From Kribbella sindirgiensis (lineage in GTDB: Bacteria; Actinomycetota; Actinomycetes; Propionibacteriales; Kribbellaceae), in contig NZ_SJKA01000003.1 of NCBI RefSeq assembly GCF_004331435.1, positions 434,001 to 498,000 on the forward strand: a DNA stretch of 64,000 nt, written 5' to 3'. Below the pieces are notes generated by a model, which was given only the letters and a program-made list of their open reading frames with translations, ran no database searches and was not told where the DNA came from. The position numbers and the translations under genes were made by a program. The first letter of the stretch is position 1. Each line of letters starts with the position of its first letter. Shown in pieces: positions 52,715 through 61,562 of this stretch.

Positions 52715-53929
52715 ATGCGACAATCACGTGTGACTTCTTCGGTGACTCCTGACACCGCCCGGCACGTCAATCTCGCGTTGTTCGCGCTGGCGACGGGTGG
52801 TTTCGCGATCGGGACCACCGAGTTCGTCACGATGGGGCTGCTGCCGCAGATCGCCGACGGGGTGCACATCTCGATCCCGACGGCCGGCCACGTGATCTCG
52901 GCGTACGCGCTGGGCGTCGTGGTCGGCGCTCCCGTGATCGCGTCGCTCGGCGCGCGGACCGGGCGGAAGCGGTTGCTGCTCGGGCTGGTGGCGGTGTTCG
53001 TGATCGGCAACGTGCTGTCCGCGGTCGCCTCGAGCTACGAGTTCCTGCTGGCCGCGCGGTTCCTGTCCGGTCTGCCGCACGGGGCGTTCTTCGGGATCGG
53101 CGCGGTGGTCGGCGCGTCGATGGTCGCACCGGACCGGCGGGCGCGGGCGGTGTCCATGACAATGGTCGGCCTCCCGGTCGCGAACATCATCGGCGTACCG
53201 GCGACGACCCTGCTCGGGCAGCGGCTCGGGTGGCAGGTGCCGTTCCTCGCGGTCGGCGTTCTCGGGTTGCTGACGTTGGTCGCGGTCTGGTTCTGGGTGC
53301 CGCCGCAGCCGGTCGGGAGCGACGTCAACGTGCGCAGCGAGCTCAGCGCACTGGCCCGGCCGCAGGTGTGGATGGCCCTGCTGGTCGGGATGGTCGGGTT
53401 CGGCGGGATGTTCGCGACGTACTCGTACATCACGCCGACGATGACGGAACTGGCCGGTTTCTCCGAGTCCGCCGTGACGATCGTGCTGGGCGTGTACGGC
53501 GTGGGCATGACCGCCGGCACCGTCCTCGGCGGGCGTCTCGCCGACCGGTGGCTGATGGGCAGCGTGTACGGCGGACTCGTCGCGGTCGCCGTGGTGCTCG
53601 GAACGTTCGGCTGGCTCGCGCAGACCCGGCCGGGCGCGCTGATCGGTGTGTTCGCGATGGGCTGCTCCGCGAGCATCCTGGTGCCGGCGCTGCAGACCCG
53701 CCTGATGGACGTCGCGCACGAAGGACAGTCGCTGGCGGCGTCCCTGAACCACTCCACGCTCAACATCGCCAACGCACTCGGCGCCTGGCTCGGCGGCGTC
53801 GTACTGGCCGCCGGATACGGCTACGAATGGCCCAGCCGCCTCGGCGCTGCGCTCGCCGTCGCCGGGCTGATCCTGGCCGCGATCTCCGGTCTCATGGAAC
53901 GACGCGGGTCCACTCAGGTACTTGCCTGA
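52715..53929 (+). CDS. MFS transporter, drug efflux (DHA1/AraJ-like) type
   Basis: A 404-aa protein with 12 hydrophobic helices. The first loop has FVTMGLLPQIADG, and motif A-like GARTGRKRLLLGL lies between helices 2 and 3, with GRLADRWLMG in the second half. This is the arabinose-efflux/chloramphenicol-resistance-like branch. ATG 52715 has no clear ribosome site; GTG 52730 is possible. It is divergent from the flavoenzyme gene, so it may export a product or related compound. Confidence 0.87.
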   Translation: MRQSRVTSSVTPDTARHVNLALFALATGGFAIGTTEFVTMGLLPQIADGVHISIPTAGHVISAYALGVVVGAPVIASLGARTGRKRLLLGLVAVFVIGNVLSAVASSYEFLLAARFLSGLPHGAFFGIGAVVGASMVAPDRRARAVSMTMVGLPVANIIGVPATTLLGQRLGWQVPFLAVGVLGLLTLVAVWFWVPPQPVGSDVNVRSELSALARPQVWMALLVGMVGFGGMFATYSYITPTMTELAGFSESAVTIVLGVYGVGMTAGTVLGGRLADRWLMGSVYGGLVAVAVVLGTFGWLAQTRPGALIGVFAMGCSASILVPALQTRLMDVAHEGQSLAASLNHSTLNIANALGAWLGGVVLAAGYGYEWPSRLGAALAVAGLILAAISGLMERRGSTQVLA

Positions 53930-53964
53930 GGGGTTCGTCACCGCCGACTTGGTTAGATCGGGGT

Positions 53965-55212
53965 ATGGCGACCTTGACCTTGGGCGCGGCCGACCTGGTA
54001 CGGCGGCGTGGGCTGCGGCAGATGCGGTCGGTGGCGTTGGCGCTGCTGGTGCTGGCCGCGGTGATCTACGTGGTGACGCTGCACCGCAGCGGCGGCTGGG
54101 GGTACGTGAACGCGGCGGCCGAGGCGGCGATGGTGGGTGCGCTGGCGGACTGGTTCGCGGTGACGGCGCTGTTCCGGCGGCCACTGGGGCTGCCGATCCC
54201 GCACACCGCGATCGTGCCGACCCGCAAGGACAGCCTCGCGGAAAGCCTCGAGCAGTTCGTGACGGAAAATTTCCTGTCCGAGGAAGTCGTTTCGGAAAAG
54301 ATGCGGACGGCGGAGGTCAGCCGGCGGGCCGGTGAATGGCTGGCGGCCGGCAACCACGCCGAGCGGATCGTGGCCGAAGGCGCCCGTACCGTCGGGGCGG
54401 CGCTGCCGAAACTCGGCGACGACGATGTGACCGCGTTCGTCAGCGGATCGTTGCTGCCGCGGTTCGCCAAAGAGCCGTTGAGCCCGATCGCCGGGCACTT
54501 CGTGGAGTCGGTCGTCGACGACGGCGCCCACCACGCGTTGCTCGACCTGCTGCTGGTGGAAGCGCACGACTGGCTGGCCGACAACCGGGACCTGCTGGCG
54601 GATGTCGTCGGACCACGGGCACCGCGGTGGTCACCGCAGTGGGTGGACCGGATGGTGATCGACCGGATCCACCGCGAGGCGCTGACGTGGCTGGCCGACG
54701 TACGGGACAACCAGACCCATCCGGCGCGGCGGGCGATCGACCGGCTGCTCGGGCAACTGGCCCACGACCTGCAGCACGACCCGGACACGATGGCGCGGTT
54801 CGAGGCGTGGAAGGCGCGGATGCTGACGCATCCGGACATGGGCTCGAGCCTGACCGCGGTCTGGGACGCGATGCGCACCGCCCTGATCGACTCGATCAAC
54901 GACCCGAACAGCACACTCCGGGCGCGGGGGGTGCGGGCGCTGCAGGAGCTGGGGCAGCGGCTCCAGGACGACGAGGCGCTGCGCGCGAAGGTCGACACCC
55001 GCGCGGCTGAGGCCGTCGGGTACGTGGTCCGCACGTACGGCCAGGAGATCGTCTCGGTCATCTCCGACACCATCGAACGCTGGGACGGCCGCGAAGCCGC
55101 GGCCCGCATCGAACTCCACGTCGGCCGCGACCTCCAGTTCATCCGCATCAACGGCACCGTCGTCGGGGCTCTGGTCGGCCTGACGATCCACACCGTGAGC
55201 CAGCTGCTGTGA
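53965..55212 (+). CDS. DUF445 family membrane protein
   Basis: A 415-aa protein. It has a short membrane helix near residues 22-40, the family segment AAEAAMVGALADWFAVTALF and RRPLGLPIPHTAIVPTRKD, then a long helical region and a C-terminal hydrophobic helix (GTVVGALVGLTIHTVSQLL). DUF445 (YjiN-like) proteins are of unknown function. It overlaps the next gene by 4 bp. Confidence 0.93.
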   Translation: MATLTLGAADLVRRRGLRQMRSVALALLVLAAVIYVVTLHRSGGWGYVNAAAEAAMVGALADWFAVTALFRRPLGLPIPHTAIVPTRKDSLAESLEQFVTENFLSEEVVSEKMRTAEVSRRAGEWLAAGNHAERIVAEGARTVGAALPKLGDDDVTAFVSGSLLPRFAKEPLSPIAGHFVESVVDDGAHHALLDLLLVEAHDWLADNRDLLADVVGPRAPRWSPQWVDRMVIDRIHREALTWLADVRDNQTHPARRAIDRLLGQLAHDLQHDPDTMARFEAWKARMLTHPDMGSSLTAVWDAMRTALIDSINDPNSTLRARGVRALQELGQRLQDDEALRAKVDTRAAEAVGYVVRTYGQEIVSVISDTIERWDGREAAARIELHVGRDLQFIRINGTVVGALVGLTIHTVSQLL

Positions 55213-55766
55213 ACCCGACGTACATCCGGAAGCGGAAACGTCCGGAGGGGTCCGGGTTGTGGGGCGCCTACCTGATCGCGACCGATGCCTTCGGCACCTG
55301 GTTCTACACGCCGGCTCGGTCGTTGTTTCGGGCGAACAATGGCGAGTTCTGCGAGATGGCTCAGCTCGGGCCCGGTGGACCGGGTGAGCATTGTGTGCAG
55401 CTCGCGCCGCGGGACGGTTGGTGGTTCGCGTACTTCCGCGCGAGCGGGCTCGTTCACGTCGACGTGAGTACGCCGGCCGTGCTCGCCGGGGCGGAGTGGA
55501 TGTTCGAGGATCTGGAGCTGGATCCCTTCCGGCGGCCGGACGGGACGGTCGGCACCGAAGACTGGGACGAGCTCGCGGAGGCGCATGCGGTCGAGCTGAT
55601 CAGCGACGTGGAGCGGGACGCGGCCGTGGCCGCCGCTCGTGCTCTGGAGCACGACCTTTCCGCCGGAGTGGAGCCGTTCGGGCGGGTCGGTTGGGACCGG
55701 CTGTCGGCGGCGGTAGCACTCGGGCTACCGCCGCTGACCGATTTCGGTGATCGTCCGCTGGACTAG
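55209..55766 (+). CDS. DUF402 family protein
   Basis: A 185-aa protein with a beta-barrel like that of FomD-type nucleotide phosphohydrolases: YIRKRKRPEGSGLWGAYL, WFYTPARS, and VDVSTPAVLAGAEWMFEDLELD, which contains the conserved acidic residues for metal binding. Members hydrolyse cytidylyl- or nucleoside-di-phosphate substrates. The GTG start overlaps the DUF445 gene (GTGA), indicating coupled translation. Confidence 0.85.
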   Translation: MNPTYIRKRKRPEGSGLWGAYLIATDAFGTWFYTPARSLFRANNGEFCEMAQLGPGGPGEHCVQLAPRDGWWFAYFRASGLVHVDVSTPAVLAGAEWMFEDLELDPFRRPDGTVGTEDWDELAEAHAVELISDVERDAAVAAARALEHDLSAGVEPFGRVGWDRLSAAVALGLPPLTDFGDRPLD

Positions 55767-55776
55767 CTTGGGGCAG

Positions 55777-56523
55777 CTAGATGCCGCAGTTCGGGGCGCT
55801 CCAGTAGTTGGTGGTGCGGATGTCCGCGTGGGTGTGGTCGTTGTGGCCGGGGTAGCCGGGGCCGAGGATGCCGCCGAAGCCGTGGTAGCGCGCCTGCTTG
55901 GCGAGGGTGCAGAGCGAGTGGACGCCGACCAGGTCCGCGGACCGGCCGTACAGGTGCTGACTGTTGCTGGCGCCGCCGACCTGGCTGTTGCACGAGTAGC
56001 TGCGGAAACCGCTGGTGACAGTGAGGGGCTGGTCACCGAGCGCGTGCCGCAGCGCCTCCAGGTGCCACATCGTCTCGAGTGCGTTGGCCTTCGTCGCCGC
56101 CTCCGACAGCGGACCGCCGTCGTACCCGGATCCGCCGCAGCCGTCGTCGAGTTCGGCGTACGTGAAGTGGATCGGCGTGCAGTCGTCGTCCTGCAGCGCG
56201 TAGATCTTGCTGAACGTGGCCGAACCGGCGACGCCGTCCTGCGTCAGCCCGTAGGCCGCCTGGAATCGTTGCACCGCGGCCTTCGTCGCCGGGCCGAACT
56301 CGCCGTCGATCGCCAGGTGCGCGCCGTAGCCGGGGTATCCGGAGACCCGGATCTGCAACTGCCGCACGTCCGCACCGGACATGCCTTGACTGAGCTGGCG
56401 ACCCCACGTGTAACAGCCGTCCGCATGGGCGACGGTCGTGGCGACGACTTGTGACGCGGTGAGTGTCGCCACGAAGAGCAGCAGTACGGCGAGCAAGCGA
56501 GGCAATGGTCGAGTGATGGACAT
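55777..56523 (-). CDS. Secreted M15-type peptidase with peptidoglycan-binding domain
   Basis: A 248-aa protein with a signal peptide (LLAVLLLFVATLTASQ; cleavage near AHA). Residues 43-105 are a PG_binding_1 domain (GADVRQLQIRVSGYPG; DGEFGPATKAAVQRFQAAYG). The C-terminal half is a peptidase M15A/D-Ala-D-Ala carboxypeptidase-like domain with zinc ligands in GGASNSQHLYGRSADL and HNDHTHADI. It remodels the cell wall outside the cell. It is convergent with the DUF402 gene, 10 bp away. Confidence 0.92.
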   Translation of the reverse strand: MSITRPLPRLLAVLLLFVATLTASQVVATTVAHADGCYTWGRQLSQGMSGADVRQLQIRVSGYPGYGAHLAIDGEFGPATKAAVQRFQAAYGLTQDGVAGSATFSKIYALQDDDCTPIHFTYAELDDGCGGSGYDGGPLSEAATKANALETMWHLEALRHALGDQPLTVTSGFRSYSCNSQVGGASNSQHLYGRSADLVGVHSLCTLAKQARYHGFGGILGPGYPGHNDHTHADIRTTNYWSAPNCGI

Positions 56524-56649
56524 CGGACACCTCCGGGGCGGTGAAGGAATCTGTCCCGGACCAGCATTCCGTCATTTTCCGCCTCTTGGCCAGTACTTGA
56601 TGAAACTTTCCGTCATCTCCCGTTCACCTTCCTGAACCGCACGCCCTGA

Positions 56650-57312
56650 ATGATGAGACCCATGAAGGGCTTCGCACGCCCCCGCGTGCTCGACGCGTTC
56701 GCGCGGATCTGCGCACTGGCCGACGGCCAGCACGGTCTGGTCGCGATCGCGCAATTGCGTGGCGAGGTGACCGAACAGGTCCTGGCGCAACTGCAGGACG
56801 CCGAGATCGTCGAGCCGGTCGTCGACGGCGTACTGCGGGTGCGGGCCGGCGCAAGTCATCCGCACCCGACCCTGTACGCGACCTGGCTGCTGGCCGAGGC
56901 CGTCCCCGCGTGGGAACGGTCGTTGACCGCCCTGGTCGTGTCGCACCGATCCGCTGCTCGGCTGTACGGCGCGGGAACCGTCGGCGGCGACGAGATCGAG
57001 TTCTCCGGCCGAGCACGCACCGCACTGCCCGAGGGCGTCGTCGTGCACCCGCGCTCGGTCAAGGAAGACCAGTGCCGCGTGGTCGAAGGTCTCCCGGTCA
57101 CCGGGCCGGCCCGCACACTGGCCGACCTCGCCGACGGCCAGGGCCTCGACCTGTCCGACCTCGGCCGCCTGGCCCGGTCCTTCATCAGCCAGGGCTGGAC
57201 GACCGCCGACGAGCTCGGCGCCGAGCTGACAGAGCAGTTCGCCCACCACGAGCCGGCGTACGACGGTCCCACCTGGCTCGGCTCCGCACTCGACGCCGCC
57301 GCGAAGGGGTAA
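56650..57312 (+). CDS. AbiEi-type antitoxin/transcriptional regulator
   Basis: A 220-aa protein. The N-terminal winged helix (about 15-70: HGLVAIAQLRGEVTEQVLAQ) is followed by the antitoxin C-terminal domain with VVSHRSAARLYGAG and VEGLPVTGPARTLADLADG, the segments typical of AbiEi. It would repress its own operon and neutralise the downstream nucleotidyltransferase. ATG 56650 and 56653 lack a clear ribosome site; 56662 is another start. It ends 4 bp before the toxin-like gene. Confidence 0.85.
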   Translation: MMRPMKGFARPRVLDAFARICALADGQHGLVAIAQLRGEVTEQVLAQLQDAEIVEPVVDGVLRVRAGASHPHPTLYATWLLAEAVPAWERSLTALVVSHRSAARLYGAGTVGGDEIEFSGRARTALPEGVVVHPRSVKEDQCRVVEGLPVTGPARTLADLADGQGLDLSDLGRLARSFISQGWTTADELGAELTEQFAHHEPAYDGPTWLGSALDAAAKG

Positions 57313-57316
57313 CGGC

Positions 57317-59182
57317 ATGCCCGGGTACGAGGGTCACCTGGACCGTGACCAGTTTCGCGGTGCCTTCCCGCGCTGGGCCCGGCTGATCGGGCATCTGCAG
57401 CAGATCAGCAGCCCGAGATTTCCGGTCGACCGCGCCAAGCGGCAGCTGATCGTCGGTGACTTCCTCTCCCAGCTGAACCGGGACGGCGACGCCTGGAAGA
57501 ACACCGGCTCCAATCCGCTTCCGGCGTACGCCGAGTCCTGGTCCGGGACCACCGACAGCGAGTCCGGGATCGACCCGGTCTACGCGATGGCGCGCACCGC
57601 CAACGACCTCGACGTCTACTACGACGCGGACGAGCAACTGTCGGACGACGAGTACCTGGCCCGCGTCCGTGAGTCCGTCCTCGCGGCCGCACCGATGCGC
57701 CAGAACCCGCTCGACGGCGGCGAGGGCCTCGGCGGGCTGGTCCGCTACACGACCCGCAACGTCGAGATCGCCGGCCGCGGGCACGCCGTCTTCACCATCG
57801 ACGTACAGCCGGTCGACGACAGCCGCGGACCGCTCGGCCTGCGGCGCGACGGGGACGCCTTCACGATCGAGGTCGACGTGAAGCTGCCGACCATGATCCA
57901 GCGGTCCAGCGAACCCGAACGGGCCCGGCGGTCGATCGTCGGCGTCCGGCTCCCCGGGCTCAAGCCGATCACGCCGCTGCTGCGTCCGGTGGCGGACCTC
58001 GCGGCGGACAAGATGGCGGCCCTCGCCCTGCAGCCGGGCGTCGGCGACGGCATCGCCGCGCCGCGGTTCAAGGACATCGCCGATCTGTACTACATCGCGC
58101 GGACCTGTCCGGTGGACGGCGAGAAACTCCGGAAAGCGCTCGCGGAGAACTGGCATTGGCGCGAGGCCGGCCGCAGCGGGCCGCCGCAGCCGTACCGCTT
58201 CTACGGGCAGGCACCGGCCCGCGACGACGAGACCGAAATCCTTTGGGACCAGGGGTTCCGGCAGCTACGGGCGCGGATCCCGCAGCTCCAGGACTACCCG
58301 GAGTTCAAGGAAATGACGGAAACCATCAGCACTTTCCTGGATGGTGCCGCCGATCCGTCGAACGGCGTCTGGGACCCGGCGCGCGGGCAATGGCTGCCGT
58401 CGCTGCGGAACGAGGTCGCCTCGACGATGGACCGTGCGCTGGCGCCGGAGAGCCGGACGCCGGACCCGCGGCAGGCGACAGTGCCGATGGCGCCGACGGC
58501 GCCGATGGTTCCGATGCAGCGGCACCTGTTCGTGTTCGATGTCGACAAGACCCTGAGCAAGCACGACACCCTGGACACGCTGGCCGAGTTGGCCGGGCGG
58601 CTGCCGGAGGTCCAGGCGGTCCACGCCCCGGACTACGAGACGTCGATCCGCGCCAAGATCGCCGTACTGCGCGGCGTCGACGAGGCACTGGTCCGCCAGG
58701 TGGCGGAGACTGTCGAGCTGAGCGAAGGCGCCGAGCAGCTGATTCGCGAACTGAAGGCCGCGGGCCACGAGGTCGCGATCGCGAGCGGCGGGTTCGACGC
58801 GGTCGTCGGACCGCTCGCGGAGCGGCTCGGCGTCGAGCGGTACGCGGCCGGGAAGCTCGGGATCGAGAACGGCGTCCTGACCGGGGAGGTCAGCGGTCTG
58901 ATCGACGGCCCCGGGAAGGTCACCGCGATCCGCGGGTGGAACGAGGAGCTCGGGATCCCGCGCGAACGCACGGTCGCGGTCGGGGACGGCAGCAACGACG
59001 TGGACATGTTCGAGGCAGTCGGGTTCGCCGCCGGCTATCAGCCCGGTACGGCGGCGGCCGCGGCGTCCCACACGATCCTCCGCGACATGGGCCAACTGAA
59101 CCGCGTCGTACACCTGTCACCACCCGACCGCCTCGCCACCCCAGCCGCCACGCGCCGCGGCGCCTCCGAGCGCACCACCTGA
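57317..59182 (+). CDS. AbiEii-like nucleotidyltransferase fused to SerB-like HAD phosphatase
   Basis: A 621-aa two-domain protein in one uninterrupted frame. Residues 1-300 resemble AbiEii/MenT-type nucleotidyltransferases: ARTANDLDVYYD (DxD metal site near 97-99), a further acidic strand (EVDVKLP, 185-191), then DLAADKMAALALQ (228-240) and PRFKDIADLYYI (249-260). A helical linker with PMAPTAPMVPM follows. Residues 401-600 are a HAD phosphatase like phosphoserine phosphatase: FDVDKTLS (408-414), ASGGF (Ser490 region) and VGDGSNDVDM (555-564). All HAD catalytic residues appear present. With the AbiEi gene it forms a toxin-antitoxin-like pair. The fusion is uncommon and its chemistry unknown. 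Confidence 0.83.
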   Translation: MPGYEGHLDRDQFRGAFPRWARLIGHLQQISSPRFPVDRAKRQLIVGDFLSQLNRDGDAWKNTGSNPLPAYAESWSGTTDSESGIDPVYAMARTANDLDVYYDADEQLSDDEYLARVRESVLAAAPMRQNPLDGGEGLGGLVRYTTRNVEIAGRGHAVFTIDVQPVDDSRGPLGLRRDGDAFTIEVDVKLPTMIQRSSEPERARRSIVGVRLPGLKPITPLLRPVADLAADKMAALALQPGVGDGIAAPRFKDIADLYYIARTCPVDGEKLRKALAENWHWREAGRSGPPQPYRFYGQAPARDDETEILWDQGFRQLRARIPQLQDYPEFKEMTETISTFLDGAADPSNGVWDPARGQWLPSLRNEVASTMDRALAPESRTPDPRQATVPMAPTAPMVPMQRHLFVFDVDKTLSKHDTLDTLAELAGRLPEVQAVHAPDYETSIRAKIAVLRGVDEALVRQVAETVELSEGAEQLIRELKAAGHEVAIASGGFDAVVGPLAERLGVERYAAGKLGIENGVLTGEVSGLIDGPGKVTAIRGWNEELGIPRERTVAVGDGSNDVDMFEAVGFAAGYQPGTAAAAASHTILRDMGQLNRVVHLSPPDRLATPAATRRGASERTT

Positions 59183-59243
59183 TCACCGGCGACATCCACA
59201 CCTGCCCCCCACCCACCACTCTCCCCCTGGGTGCCGCAAGGCT

Positions 59244-59316
59244 CCCACAAACCGGTTTGGGGACGATCACCTGCCGTTTTCGGGGTGCCGGGCTCCCCAA
59301 ACCGGTTTGGGGAGCC
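59244..59316. repeat. Paired palindromic repeat, locus 2
   Basis: A core CAAACCGGTTTG (59248-59259) in a partly symmetrical setting is followed 43 bp later by a perfect 26-bp palindrome (59291-59316: GGCTCCCC, AAACCGGTTT, GGGGAGCC). The same two-palindrome unit occurs at 35.3 kb. The 434-bp space from 59183 to 59616 otherwise holds no gene, only this element, an inverted repeat at 59425 and a promoter-like site at 59537. Confidence 0.8.
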
Positions 59317-59424
59317 CCGAGCAGGCACGGGAATTGGCGGGGTGCCGGGGCGGCTCGGCAGGTAGAGCGCCGGTGGGACGCCGTACGCGCGGGCGCGATC
59401 ACGCTCAGGTGCACTACCCATCCA

Positions 59425-59443
59425 CTCGACACGTATTGTCGAG
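59425..59443. promoter_or_regulatory. Short operator-like inverted repeat
   Basis: CTCGACA and TGTCGAG flank a 5-bp centre (CGTAT), 170-190 bp upstream of the sigma factor start. Symmetry and length suit a dimeric repressor such as TetR-type, but no regulator gene is adjacent. Confidence 0.3.
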
Positions 59444-59536
59444 AACGCACACTCAGCCGCCCAGGGCTGCGCCAACCAACCACTCACATCTGTCACACGA
59501 GCCGAAATAGCTTGTTCCCAGTCCCGCCGCCGGTTC

Positions 59537-59562
59537 GGAACGGCGAGGCAACCTTCTGCGAC
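59537..59562 (+). promoter_or_regulatory. Candidate ECF-type promoter of the SigE-type gene
   Basis: GGAAC (59537-59541) and CGAC (59559-59562) are 17 bp apart, close to the GGAAC/CGTT promoters that ECF factors recognise. It lies upstream of the sigma gene and could serve autoregulation. Confidence 0.3.
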
Positions 59563-59616
59563 GGCCAGCCGGTCCAGCAGGATGTGAGCATCGATGACGG
59601 CGTCTTGGCGACGGGG

Positions 59617-60132
59617 GTGACCGCGGTGCACGACGGCCCTGATGGCGTGGCGACCTTCGACGGGTTCGTCGCCGCGCGCTCGCGGGCCCTGCTGCGGACC
59701 GCCTACCTGCTGACCCGCGACCATGCGCTGGCCGAGGACCTGGTCCAGACCGCGCTGGCGAAGGCGTGGTTCCACTGGTCCCGGATCCAGGAGGACAACC
59801 CGGAGCCGTACGTCCGGCGGATCCTGGTCACGACGTACTCCTCCTGGTGGCGCCGCCGCTGGAACGGGGAGATCCCGACCGAGGAACTGCCCGAGGCCCC
59901 GACCGCGGACGGCGACGACGGACTCGACCTCTGGGACGCCATCGGCCGGCTCCCCCGCCGGCAGCGCGCGGTCGTCGTACTGCGCTTCTACGAAGACCTC
60001 ACCGAGGTGGAGACCGCCCGGCTGATGGGCAGCACCGTCGGCACCGTCAAGAGCCAGACCGCGAAGGCCCTCGCCAAGCTCCGCCTCGACCCTTCCCTTG
60101 CCACCACCCCAGCAGATCTGGAGACCCCGTGA
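59617..60132 (+). CDS. SigE-family RNA polymerase sigma-70 factor
   Basis: A 171-aa ECF sigma factor. Region 2 has LLRTAYLLTRDHALAEDLVQ and ALAKAW, and region 4 has IGRLPRRQRAVVVLRFYEDL followed by VGTVKSQTAKALAKLR. The SigE-family type of actinobacteria is about 170-190 aa, which supports a start at GTG 59617 or 59584. It is coupled to the next gene, a membrane protein that may act as its anti-sigma factor. Confidence 0.9.
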   Translation: MTAVHDGPDGVATFDGFVAARSRALLRTAYLLTRDHALAEDLVQTALAKAWFHWSRIQEDNPEPYVRRILVTTYSSWWRRRWNGEIPTEELPEAPTADGDDGLDLWDAIGRLPRRQRAVVVLRFYEDLTEVETARLMGSTVGTVKSQTAKALAKLRLDPSLATTPADLETP

Positions 60133-61559
60133 TGAACCTCCAGGACCTGCGCGACGAGCTCGCGACCCGCGCCGCCGACGCCGACCAGCACACGGGTGAC
60201 CTGCGACCCGGCGTGCAGCAGAAGATCCGCCGCACCAAGCAGCGCCGTACCTTCACCGCGCTGGGCGTAGTGGCCGTACTCGCAGCCGTCGCAGCCACCC
60301 TCGTCCCCACCACTCGCCCGGTGCCACCGGCCGACAACCCGCCCGAGGACTACACCCGGGACGGGCTCACGGTTCCCGGCACGGTCGGCAGCGACAAGTT
60401 GCTCAAGGCATGGATCGGCGACCACGGCCAGAACAAGCTGACGTTCGCGTGGACCCCGACCACGAACTCGATCACCTTCCACGCCAACTGTGAGACCGCC
60501 CCCGGCATGTCTGCGGTCCGCTTCCGCATCAACGGCTGGTACGTCGGCGACGCGACCTGCGACACCGGCCCGCAAGCGTGGGCCATGGACAGCGGTGCCA
60601 CGCTCACCCCGGACTCGGCCTTCTGGCTGGCCTCTCCGGTCGGCAAGCCGGCCCAGGTCTCCGCCGAGCTGATCGACCTGGAGTCCGGCCGACCGGCCGG
60701 AACGGGCGGCCGGGTCTGGTTCGGCATCTACTCCACGCCGCCGGACCCGCCGAGCAGCAACGGCGCGCCGGCACGGCTCGCCCCGGTCGACGCGGGCGCC
60801 TATCAAAAGGACGGTGTCGTCTACCGCAAGACGGTCGGCGGCAACACCTTGGCCGCCGCGAGGGTCGCCGACCCGGGACGCCTCGACGTGCGGTTCAGCT
60901 TCACCGCAACCGGAGCCAGGCTCGCCCTGCGGCCGTTCTGTACGGCGAACGCGAGGACCTACGACGACCCGCCGTACACCGTGGAGATGCGCGTCGGACC
61001 CGGGCAGCCGTTCAAGGCCACCTGCGAGGCGAACTCGACCGACGCCGCGGCAGGCGGCGGTCTCACGATCGCCTCGCCGGTACCGGCCGGGCAACGCGTC
61101 GACGTGGTCGCGAAGGTCGTGCCGACGAGCCCGAAACTCGTCCTCCCCGATCTGCCGCCGGACGCCCTGCTGGGTATGGGCGTCTACTTCGAGGGACCGC
61201 AGCGCGTCATCGACGGGATGGAACTTCCGGAGCAGACCGAGGTGGCGGGGTACCGCTACCGGCTCGCCGAAGTGAAGACCGCGCCGGGACCGGACCGGAG
61301 CATCTCGACCGACACTCCGGCGGATCAGCCGTACGTCGTCGCCTACGGAGGTTCACCGCTCGGCACGGGTGGCGGGTTCCGGGCCAGCCTCACGGTCGGC
61401 AAGACCGAGGCGAGCGTGGGTCTCGCACCGGATGCGGGCGGCATGGGCATCGGCTGGGACGCCCACGGCGCCGCGCCGACCGAGCGCGCCACCCTGACGG
61501 TCGCCGAGGGCAAGCCCACCAAGGGAACGCTGATCCTGGCGATCTACCTACCGGACTAG
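60132..61559 (+). CDS. Membrane-anchored extracytoplasmic protein, putative anti-sigma partner
   Basis: A 475-aa protein. The first 35 residues are a short cytoplasmic segment (LQDLRDELATRAADADQHTG), followed by a basic stretch (RRTKQRRTF) and one membrane helix (about 41-59). The large C-terminal region outside the cell is beta-rich with repeated segments (for example ITFHANCETAPG and ALRPFCTANA). ATG 60132 shares one base with the sigma stop. The N-terminus is short for a classical anti-sigma domain, so this role is inferred from position only. Confidence 0.7.
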   Translation: MNLQDLRDELATRAADADQHTGDLRPGVQQKIRRTKQRRTFTALGVVAVLAAVAATLVPTTRPVPPADNPPEDYTRDGLTVPGTVGSDKLLKAWIGDHGQNKLTFAWTPTTNSITFHANCETAPGMSAVRFRINGWYVGDATCDTGPQAWAMDSGATLTPDSAFWLASPVGKPAQVSAELIDLESGRPAGTGGRVWFGIYSTPPDPPSSNGAPARLAPVDAGAYQKDGVVYRKTVGGNTLAAARVADPGRLDVRFSFTATGARLALRPFCTANARTYDDPPYTVEMRVGPGQPFKATCEANSTDAAAGGGLTIASPVPAGQRVDVVAKVVPTSPKLVLPDLPPDALLGMGVYFEGPQRVIDGMELPEQTEVAGYRYRLAEVKTAPGPDRSISTDTPADQPYVVAYGGSPLGTGGGFRASLTVGKTEASVGLAPDAGGMGIGWDAHGAAPTERATLTVAEGKPTKGTLILAIYLPD

Positions 61560-61562
61560 GAC

